A DNA stretch of 37,613 nt, taken from Burkholderiales bacterium. GTDB taxonomy: Bacteria > Pseudomonadota > Gammaproteobacteria > Burkholderiales > Burkholderiaceae_C. The DNA is taken from the NCBI GenBank assembly GCA_028869005.1, contig JAGWTJ010000004.1, forward strand, positions 1-37,613, written 5' to 3'. Under the pieces are notes generated by a model. It had not been told where the DNA came from. It did no database searches and saw nothing but the letters and a program-made list of their open reading frames with translations. Position numbers and translations under genes: made by a program. This document shows, piece after piece, positions 30,970-37,613 of the stretch (within the stretch, counting starts at the first letter, position 1; every line of letters begins with the position of its first letter).

Positions 30970-31043
30970 GGCCGCACTGTGCCATGCCTGGCCGCGCGGT
31001 CGGCAACTCCGGAGTCAGCGGCGTCGGCGGCAACCCGCCGGCG

Positions 31044-31331
31044 CTATGCCTCGTAGCACGACAGCACGACGTCCGCGGCCTGCAGCCGCAGCGGGATCAA
31101 AGCCTGGTAGGCGGGCGAGGCGAACCAGGCGTCGGCATCGGCCGCCGAAGCAAAGCGGATAACGACGATGTCCGGATGCGGCTGCGCGCCGCCCAGCGCC
31201 GCCACCCGCGTGCCGCGAAAGACCAGTTCCGCACCCCACGGCGCCAGCGTCTGCGGCACCCGGCTGCGGTACTCGGCCCAGCGCGCCTCGTCCTTCACCG
31301 CGATGTGACCGACGACATAGGCGTGCGACAT
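31044..31331 (-). CDS. DUF1330 family protein
   Basis: MSHAYVVGHIAVKDEARWAEYRSRVPQTLAPWGAELVFRGTRVAALGG...IVVIRFASAADADAWFASPAYQALIPLRLQAADVVL. Confidence 0.9.
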   Translation of the reverse strand: MSHAYVVGHIAVKDEARWAEYRSRVPQTLAPWGAELVFRGTRVAALGGAQPHPDIVVIRFASAADADAWFASPAYQALIPLRLQAADVVLSCYEA

Positions 31332-31374
31332 GGGCGTCGGCTCCGTTGGCGACAAGGGCGATGCGTGGCGCAGG

Positions 31375-31680
31375 CTACATGCGCAGCAGGCGCACCGTGA
31401 GGTACAGCAGCAGCACGAACACGATCCAGCCCCAGACCGTCGACCGCGAGCGCGGCACCTCGCCCGGTGAGAGCGCGCTGTCGAACGCGGGGGTGACGTG
31501 GCCCGGGCCGGGCGCCGGCTTCGGCCCCAAGCTTGCGGAGGCCGGTGTCTCGGCACGTCGGGCCTCGGCACGCGCGGTCACGCCACGTCCGCCGAGCAGC
31601 AGCCGCAGCGCTTCGAGCGGCTGCCGTCGCTCGAGCGCGGCCAGCACGTCGGGCGGCAGAGGCGGGGGTGGTGAGGCCAT
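31375..31680 (-). CDS. Small proline-rich protein with single C-terminal transmembrane helix
   Basis: MASPPPPLPPDVLAALERRQPLEALRLLLGGRG...STVWGWIVFVLLLYLTVRLLRM; one hydrophobic stretch at the extreme C-terminus. Confidence 0.65.
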   Translation of the reverse strand: MASPPPPLPPDVLAALERRQPLEALRLLLGGRGVTARAEARRAETPASASLGPKPAPGPGHVTPAFDSALSPGEVPRSRSTVWGWIVFVLLLYLTVRLLRM

Positions 31681-31728
31681 GGCGCAACGCTCCGGGATCG
31701 CGACGTTAGCCGATCATGGGCGCAGTCG

Positions 31729-32004
31729 TCAGCGCCGGCCGCCCTTCGCCGGCGGCTGCCGTCGCCGCCAGTACTGGAAGGCTTCCTCGTTGAACTCGAT
31801 GTCGAGTTCCTGCACGCGCTCGAGCAGCTGCTCCTGCACCCGCTGCACCGCCTGGTTGTAGATGAGCGGACCGATCTCCTCGACGATGAAACCGAGCAGC
31901 GCCCCCGCGGCGATGTTGCCGATGCGCTGGTCGAGTTCCTCCTGGAAGTAGCGCTCGATCGATGCCACGGCCTGGGCGCGCGCCTCGCGAGTCAGTTCGA
32001 TCAT
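31729..32004 (-). CDS. DUF2164 family protein
   Basis: MIELTREARAQAVASIERYFQEELDQRIGNIAAGALLGFIVEEIGPLIYNQAVQRVQEQLLERVQELDIEFNEEAFQYWRR; start chosen at internal Met (ORF track starts 30 nt earlier). Confidence 0.85.
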   Translation of the reverse strand: MIELTREARAQAVASIERYFQEELDQRIGNIAAGALLGFIVEEIGPLIYNQAVQRVQEQLLERVQELDIEFNEEAFQYWRRRQPPAKGGRR

Positions 32005-32075
32005 CTTCGGGTCTCCGTGCGATGGGGCAAGCATGGCACGCGGCGGATTCGATGTCAGGATGCTGATGGGGCCGG

Positions 32076-35000
32076 CTATGTGGAAGGGGCGGGGGGTGCA
32101 GGCGACGCAGGCGGTGCAGGCGGGCTGCGCGTCGCGTCGGCGGCGAAGATCTGCGCCAGCAGCGCGTCGTTGAAGTGCAGACCGCGCAGCGCAGCGGGCG
32201 GCAGCGGGATCGGCGGGCCCTCGATCGGTACCGGCTGGATCGCCGGCGGATCGTCGTCGTGCCCGTGCTTGCGCGCCAGCGCGTAGTCGATCTCCTTACC
32301 CACCCAGACCGAGTCGCGCGCCGCGCTCGACCAGAACAGCATGAAGACGTCGCAGTCGTCGATCTCGGTGTACAGGCGCCGCTCCCAGCGCTCGCCCGGG
32401 TCGAGGTCGAGCACGTCCTGGAACACCGTGAGGCCGGCGATCTTGAAGGCCTGCACGCGGCGCAGCACCTCGGCGCGGTCCTTCGACGCGTAGGACACGA
32501 AGGCGCGCCGGTAGCGCACGCCCTGCGTCTGGCGCACGGCGGCCGGCTCGGCGCTGCTGCCGGCGGCGGCCACCGCGACCTGGAAACGCAGGGTGCCGAC
32601 CGGCGCACCGTCGATCGCGAAGCGCAGGCGTCCGGTGACGTTGCCGGCGGCGTCGCCCGCGGCGTCGGCCGGCACCGCGACCTCGAACTGCACATTGGCG
32701 GCGCGGCTCCTCCAGACCACCCAGGCGTCGGCTTCGGCGACGACGAAGCCGGGCATCTCGAGATGCAGATCGACGCGCGCCCCCGGTGCGAGGTCCAGCG
32801 GCAGCGACCAGGTCTGGCGACGCCCGGCCGTGGCGTCGGCCTGGCGCGCGCGCGCGTCGACCGCGTCGGCTTCGGGCGGCGGGTATAGGTAGACCTGCAC
32901 GATGAAGCTGGCGGCGCGTGCCACGCGCGGCGGGCAGAAGACGGCCGCGTCCACCGGCTCGGCTGCGGGCGTCGGCAGGGCGCGCGTCGGCGCGGTGGAG
33001 TTCGACGGGATCGACGGCGGCAGCGCCGCCGCGGCCGGTGCCGCGGCCGCAAGCTCCACAGGTGCGGCGCCCGCCGCTTCCGGCGCCGGTGGTGGCGGTG
33101 GCGGTGGCGGTGGCGGTGGCGGTGGCGGTGGCGGGGAGGGTGAGGGTGAGGGTGAGGGTGGCGGTGGCGATGCCGCTTCCGATGCCGCGTCAGCGGGCGC
33201 CACACGATCGTCGCGACCACGCGACTCGTTAGTCGGCTCCGCGATGAGCGCGAACGCCGGCGGCCTGGCGCGTTGGACATGGCCGCCCGCACCGGCGCGC
33301 TCAGCGGCCGCCGCGGCGTCTTCGCGGCCCGCATAGCCGGCGAGCTGCCGCCACAGCGTCGCGGCGGCAGCGCGCTCGGCGTCATCGCCGTGTCGCATCC
33401 AGGCGCCGAGCACGAGATCGGCCTGATCGGCCACCGACGCCCACCAGGCGGCGTTGTCGAGCCGCCCATGCAGGTCGGCCCAGGCCGCAGCCAGCACGGC
33501 CTGCTGCGACGCCAGGCGCGCAGCGGCCAGCGCGTCGTACAGCGCGAGATCTGCGCCGCCGACCTGGCTCCAGAAGTCGGGGTCGCGCTGCGACTTGTCG
33601 GCCAGGCTCGCCCGCGCCAGGCTGCGCACCGACGCCGCCAGCCGCAGCGGCTTGCCGGCAAGGCGCTGCAGCACGAGTTCGAGCGCAAGGCAGTTGAGCG
33701 CGGGATAGAAGACGTCGGCGACGCCGGCGCGGCGGGCCAGACGTAGCGCGTGCCGGTAGGCGTCGAGCGCGGCGCCTAGCGCGCGCCGCTCGGCGGCCGC
33801 GTCACCGGCCTGGCGTTCGATCAGCGCCAGCCGCTTGTGCGCCGAGCCGAGCAGGTTGAAACGCTCGGCGGTGGGCCGGCGCGCCGCGAGCGCCCGCAGG
33901 TCGGCGAGCGCCCTGGCGATGGCACGGTCGGCTTCGCGCGAACGCGCCGCGTGCCCGCCCGTCGCCGCGCCGGCCTGCGCGGTGGCCTGCGCCGCAGCCT
34001 GCGCCCAGGCGCGGCGCGCACGCAGGTTGGCCAGCATTTCCTCGGCACGCATCGAAGCCGAGCCGTCGTTGGCCTGCACGGCGCGTTCCAGCCAGGCGAT
34101 GGCGCGCTCGCAGCCGTCGGACGTCTCCCAGGCGACGGCGCGGCCGCCGTCGTCGGCCACCGCGGCCCAAGCGACGCCGAAGGCCTCGGCGACGGCGCCA
34201 ATCGCATCCCAGGCCGCATCGAAGCGTGCCTCGAGCTGGCGCAGCTTCGGTCCCTGTTCGGCGGCGCGCTTGCCCATGAAGCGCGACTGCACCGCCAGCG
34301 TCTCGAGCGCCAGCGCCAGCGCCGCCGGCGAGGCGATGGCGGCGAACTCGTCGCCCTCGGTGCGCGGCGCCTGCGCGTCGGCGCCGGCACGGCGAAACAC
34401 CCAGTTCGGATCGCCGTAGCACTGGTAGGCGGCCCAGGTCTTGCCCTGCGGCGCGCTGCGCCAGCAGGCTTCGCGCGCGCGGCTGACGGCATCGATGAAG
34501 CGCGCATGGCGCTGCGTCAGCTCGGCGTAGAAGGTGCGCGCGAAGACCAGCGCCGGCGTGTCGTCGACGGCCCAGCCGGCGGCCACCACGCAGCGCACGC
34601 CGATGGCGATGAGCGCATCGGCGATGTTCGCCGCGAACGCCGACGGGTCGCCGCCGCCGAGCACCTGCGCGCTGCCGAACGCCCCCAGATGGCAGCAGTT
34701 GAGGAAGACCAGCTCGGGCACCGTGTCCATCGCGCCGATCTCGGTGGCGCCGAGGAAGTGTCCGTTGCTGAGCACGACGCCGCGACCGCCGTCCTGCACC
34801 GACTCGCCGTGGCCGGCGATGTGCACGATGCGCCACGGCCGCTCGAGCAGGCCGCCGACCACGGTCGCCGCGTCCGGCTCGTCGACGAGCGCAAGCACGC
34901 GCTCGTAGGGCAGGCCGCCCTGCTCGGTGAGCGCGTCCTGCACGGCCAGCGCTTCGTCGCGCGCCGCCGGCAGCGGGCCGTAGCCGGAGCCGGCGTCGAC

Positions 35001-37613
35001 CTTGGGCGCGCCGACCAGCAGCACGTGGGCGTCGGCGTCGGCGTCGTGCGGCGCGGTGCGGAACACCGTCTTGCGCAGCCGCCGCATGAGGCGGGCGCGA
35101 ATCGCCCAGGGCCGCAGGTCGGCGCCGCCGGCGTCGGTACCGGCATCGAGCAGCTCCCAGGGGATGGCCGCGGTGGAGGCGTCGAGGTCGAGCACCATGC
35201 GGTCGGTACCGCCGAGGAAGGCGCGCATCTCGAGCGGCACCAGCAGCTGGTACAGCGTACGGCCGATCGCGGCGTCGCCGGCGCGATCGGTGGCGGCCTT
35301 CAGCACCAGCTCCCGCACCAGGCCGATCTGCGTGGGCTGTTGGCGCAGCTCGCTGCGCGCGCGCCGGCTGTCGAGCGCGAACTCGATCACCCCGGCGTCG
35401 CGCGTGACGGCGGTGATGAGGTCGTAGTCGACGCCGCGGTAGCCGCTGACGAGCTGCTGGCGCAGCGGCCCGGTGCCGCTGGCGATGCGCGCGTCCAGCC
35501 GGAACGATTCGGGGCCGGACGCCGCCAGCACCTGCAGGCCCTGCCAGGCCTCGGTGGCGCGGTCCAGGTACAGCTCGACCAGCGTGAGCCGCTCGACCAG
35601 CGGCCAGCCGATCGCGGCCAGCCGCAGGTTGGCCTCGCGCACGCCGCGCGCCACGGCACGCGCCGATGCGCCGGCCGACACGCCCAGGCCACCGCTGCCG
35701 AGCAGCGTCGCGGCCAGCCCGGTGGTCGCCGCGGCCGCGCGCTCCTCGGTCAGGCGCTGCGCCCAACCGAGCACCGCCTGGCATACGCCGGCCACCAGTT
35801 CGGACTCGCGCAGCCCACCTTCGTCGCCCAGGCCGAGCACGATCACGGCACGCGGCCGCGGCAGCGCCCACGGGTTGGCCGGGTCGGGCCAGCCGTTGAC
35901 GAAAGCGCGGTGTGCGCCGCGCTCTTCGGGGTAGATGCCGGCGCCGAGCGCGGCCGACATCGAGCCGCCGAGCAGCCGGTCGACCACCGCCTCGGTGCCG
36001 GTGAGCTCGGAGCTGCGATAGTGGCCGACGAGCAGCGGCTGCGCGACGAAGGCGAGGTTGCCGTTGAGCACCGCGATCTGCAGCGCCGCACCGGCGGCCG
36101 GCGCCGCAGCGGCGCGCGCTTCGGGCGCGGCGCCGAGCACCGTGTCCTCGCCGCGTGGCGGCTGCACCGGCACGCTCTGGCGCGACGGCCGGCTGCGCAA
36201 CAGCGCGGCCGTCGCGACCGGCGCGGACAGCGTCCCGCGCGTCGCCTCGACGCGCTCGAGGCGCGCCGTGGTGCCGCTGGCGAGCAGCTCGACGTAGGCA
36301 TCGAACGCACCCGTCGTGCTCGGCAGGCTGCCGTGCTCGGCGTCGACGCTCCAGGTCGGAACACCGGGCAGCAGCGCGCTGGCGCGCGCGACGCGGCCGT
36401 CGCCGTCGCCCGATTCGAGGTAGACGAAGCCTTCGGGCGCGCTGTCGTCGTAGCCCACCGGCGTCGCCTTGGCCTGGCCGACGACGAGCACGATGCGATC
36501 GGCAAACGACGGCAGGTCCTGTGCGCGCTGTGCGTCGAGCCGGCGCCGCAGCGCCACCGCGGCGTCGAGCACCGCCTGCGGCGGCACGCCCCAGCGGTAG
36601 GCCGCGTTCATCGCTTCGCCGGCCGAGCGATGCCACCAGTTCAGCTGTTGCGTGTGCGCGTAGTCGTCCTCGGCCAGCCGGCGCCAGGTGGCCTCCTGGT
36701 CGAGGCGGTGCGCGGGGTCGGTGCTGCTGGTGAGATCGGCCTGCAACTGGATGAAGCCGGGCATCGCCGCCATCAGGTCGCGCGCATGCCGGTCGCGCAG
36801 CGGCGAGCCGAACGCGGCCAGCAGGTTGCCGAAGGTGTCGTCGCCCGACAGCACCTGCATCGGCGCGTACGAGCCGCCGTTGGGCGTGCCGAGCATCAGC
36901 ACGCGCGCGCCGGGTTGCGCCAGCATGCGCTGCCAGATGGCGGGGCACTCGAGCGCGAGCGAGCGCGCCAGCAGGCCGCCCATCGAGTGCGCGACGATGC
37001 GCACCGGCTGTCCGCTCGCCTTGCGCGCGTCAAGCGCGGCGTCGATCTCCTGCGCGAAGCGCCGCGCCTCCTCCTCGATCGGCCGACGCCAGTCGAAGGC
37101 GAATGGCCGCACCTCATGCGTGGCGCCGAGGCGGTCGATGAGCTTGCCGTAGATCAGGTCGATCGGCCCGTCCGGCGCGACGCCGTCGGCGCCGTTCGGC
37201 TGGTAGGCCAGCGCGTCGAGGTTGGCGAACAGGTTGATGCTCAGCCAGACGCGCCGGCCATCCTGCTGCAGGTTGCTGCCGAGGATGCCGGGCAGCACGA
37301 ACACCGCCGGCAGCGTGGGATCGCGCTCCAGGCCGCGCGCGCCGGAGGCATCCTCGCCGGCCCAGGACAGCGGCCCGATCGGCGCGAAGCCTGCCGGCGG
37401 CTGGGGCTGCACCAGCGCGTCGACCACGGCGTCGGCGGTGGCGGGGTTGGCGAAGTAGGCGAAATGCGTGGTCTTGCCGCCGCGGTCCAGCAGGAAGCTC
37501 GCGCCGCCGGCGCGCGGCGCGCCGGCATACATCGAGCGCGTCTGCACGACGATGTCGTTGTCGGTCCAGTAGTAGGCGTCGGCCAGCAGCGTCTTGACCC
37601 AGCTCGCCACCGA
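32076..37613 (-). CDS. Giant multidomain protein: alpha/beta hydrolase(s) - macro/M17N-like - CHAT protease - TPR-like - Pro/Ser hinge - beta-sandwich - TIR (5' end beyond window)
   Basis: Single uninterrupted minus-strand frame of at least 1844 codons to the window edge; PAVFVLPGILGSNL / AHSMGGLLARSLAL (hydrolase), HIAGHGE and VFLNCCHLG (CHAT His/Cys), RAFVSYASKDRAEVLRRVQAFKIAGLTVFQDVLDLDPGERWERRLYTEIDDCDVFMLFWSSAARDSVWVGKEIDYAL (TIR). Confidence 0.9.
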   Translation of the reverse strand, partial: SVASWVKTLLADAYYWTDNDIVVQTRSMYAGAPRAGGASFLLDRGGKTTHFAYFANPATADAVVDALVQPQPPAGFAPIGPLSWAGEDASGARGLERDPTLPAVFVLPGILGSNLQQDGRRVWLSINLFANLDALAYQPNGADGVAPDGPIDLIYGKLIDRLGATHEVRPFAFDWRRPIEEEARRFAQEIDAALDARKASGQPVRIVAHSMGGLLARSLALECPAIWQRMLAQPGARVLMLGTPNGGSYAPMQVLSGDDTFGNLLAAFGSPLRDRHARDLMAAMPGFIQLQADLTSSTDPAHRLDQEATWRRLAEDDYAHTQQLNWWHRSAGEAMNAAYRWGVPPQAVLDAAVALRRRLDAQRAQDLPSFADRIVLVVGQAKATPVGYDDSAPEGFVYLESGDGDGRVARASALLPGVPTWSVDAEHGSLPSTTGAFDAYVELLASGTTARLERVEATRGTLSAPVATAALLRSRPSRQSVPVQPPRGEDTVLGAAPEARAAAAPAAGAALQIAVLNGNLAFVAQPLLVGHYRSSELTGTEAVVDRLLGGSMSAALGAGIYPEERGAHRAFVNGWPDPANPWALPRPRAVIVLGLGDEGGLRESELVAGVCQAVLGWAQRLTEERAAAATTGLAATLLGSGGLGVSAGASARAVARGVREANLRLAAIGWPLVERLTLVELYLDRATEAWQGLQVLAASGPESFRLDARIASGTGPLRQQLVSGYRGVDYDLITAVTRDAGVIEFALDSRRARSELRQQPTQIGLVRELVLKAATDRAGDAAIGRTLYQLLVPLEMRAFLGGTDRMVLDLDASTAAIPWELLDAGTDAGGADLRPWAIRARLMRRLRKTVFRTAPHDADADAHVLLVGAPKVDAGSGYGPLPAARDEALAVQDALTEQGGLPYERVLALVDEPDAATVVGGLLERPWRIVHIAGHGESVQDGGRGVVLSNGHFLGATEIGAMDTVPELVFLNCCHLGAFGSAQVLGGGDPSAFAANIADALIAIGVRCVVAAGWAVDDTPALVFARTFYAELTQRHARFIDAVSRAREACWRSAPQGKTWAAYQCYGDPNWVFRRAGADAQAPRTEGDEFAAIASPAALALALETLAVQSRFMGKRAAEQGPKLRQLEARFDAAWDAIGAVAEAFGVAWAAVADDGGRAVAWETSDGCERAIAWLERAVQANDGSASMRAEEMLANLRARRAWAQAAAQATAQAGAATGGHAARSREADRAIARALADLRALAARRPTAERFNLLGSAHKRLALIERQAGDAAAERRALGAALDAYRHALRLARRAGVADVFYPALNCLALELVLQRLAGKPLRLAASVRSLARASLADKSQRDPDFWSQVGGADLALYDALAAARLASQQAVLAAAWADLHGRLDNAAWWASVADQADLVLGAWMRHGDDAERAAAATLWRQLAGYAGREDAAAAAERAGAGGHVQRARPPAFALIAEPTNESRGRDDRVAPADAASEAASPPPPSPSPSPSPPPPPPPPPPPPPPPPAPEAAGAAPVELAAAAPAAAALPPSIPSNSTAPTRALPTPAAEPVDAAVFCPPRVARAASFIVQVYLYPPPEADAVDARARQADATAGRRQTWSLPLDLAPGARVDLHLEMPGFVVAEADAWVVWRSRAANVQFEVAVPADAAGDAAGNVTGRLRFAIDGAPVGTLRFQVAVAAAGSSAEPAAVRQTQGVRYRRAFVSYASKDRAEVLRRVQAFKIAGLTVFQDVLDLDPGERWERRLYTEIDDCDVFMLFWSSAARDSVWVGKEIDYALARKHGHDDDPPAIQPVPIEGPPIPLPPAALRGLHFNDALLAQIFAADATRSPPAPPASPAPPAPST
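32140..32515 (-). other. Domain: TIR within the giant ORF
   Basis: RAFVSYASKD (betaA, about 32480-32510), DVFMLFWSSAARDSVWVGKEIDYAL (candidate catalytic Glu in VGKEID, about 32281-32320). Confidence 0.88.
33091..33168. repeat. Hexanucleotide tandem repeat, 13 units: (GGTGGC)7, GGGGAG, (GGTGAG)3, (GGTGGC)2
   Basis: Read directly; in-frame on minus strand, encodes Pro16-type tract and (Ser-Pro)n hinge. Confidence 0.95.
34390..35300 (-). other. Domain: CHAT (caspase-like) protease within the giant ORF
   Basis: MVLDLDASTAAIPWELLD...RIVHIAGHGESVQDGGRGVVLSNGHFLGATEIGAMDTVPELVFLNCCHLGAFGS...ALIAIGVRCVVAAGWAVDDTPALVFARTFYAEL...CYGDPNWVF: canonical CHAT layout with His and Cys catalytic motifs. Confidence 0.9.
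35550..36090 (-). other. Domain: M17 N-terminal / macrodomain-like region within the giant ORF
   Basis: LQIAVLNGNLAFVAQPLLVGHYRSSELTGTEAVVDRLLGGSMSAALGAGIYPEERG...PRAVIVLGLGDEGGLRESELVAGVCQAVLGWA resembles leucyl-aminopeptidase N-terminal domains; tentative. Confidence 0.45.
36290..37311 (-). other. Domain: LCAT-like alpha/beta hydrolase (lipase/esterase) within the giant ORF
   Basis: VFVLPGILGSNL (about 37270-37305), nucleophile motif HSMGG (36975-36989), candidate His in VDAEHGSLPST (about 36320-36350); boundaries approximate. Confidence 0.8.

Noticed and set aside
33091-33168. Possible CRISPR-like array
   Set aside because: Simple 6-bp microsatellite without spacers, fully within a coding frame.
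32902-33336. Glycine-rich plus-strand ORF (GGGGGGGGGGGG)
   Set aside because: Reverse reading of the Pro/Ser hexanucleotide repeat, not an independent gene.
33802-36948. 1048-aa alternate-frame minus-strand ORF inside the giant effector gene
   Set aside because: Arg/Ala-rich shadow frame of the real CHAT-TIR frame, no recognisable motif.
30109-37613. Integrated mobile element/prophage carrying the effector
   Set aside because: No integrase, transposase, tRNA attachment site or terminal repeats seen; right boundary is outside the window, so cannot be supported.

Overview
GC-rich (visibly about 70% G+C) proteobacterial chromosomal window, probably Burkholderiales-like by gene content. It is densely packed with about 36 protein-coding genes; I recognised no rRNA, tRNA, CRISPR array or transposase. 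Left to right: truncated Ser/Thr protein kinase, glucokinase, DiaA-like SIS protein plus DolP-like BON lipoprotein, a six-gene glycosyltransferase/methyltransferase cluster (LPS-core/glycan type), a 3-hydroxyisobutyrate-dehydrogenase-like oxidoreductase, pilU/pilT, YggS-type PLP protein, CnoX/YbbN-like thioredoxin-TPR protein, proC, ubiA, a MntA/HepT-type nucleotidyltransferase/HEPN toxin-antitoxin pair, prfC, TetR plus HlyD/ABC permease/ABC ATPase exporter, DUF202 protein, a hypothetical protein, oxyR, dedA-like gene, recG, queA, tgt, rlmJ, DUF1330, a small tail-anchored-looking protein and DUF2164. The standout is the very large minus-strand ORF (32076 to the right edge, at least 1844 aa, open at its 5' end). 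It reads as a single-polypeptide fusion: hydrolase remnant, LCAT-like alpha/beta hydrolase, M17N/macro-like region, CHAT (caspase-like) protease, TPR-like helices, hexanucleotide-encoded Pro/Ser hinge, beta-sandwich, TIR. This is a candidate self-contained conflict/cell-suicide effector. All calls come from reading the sequence and from memory of protein families; no searches were run.
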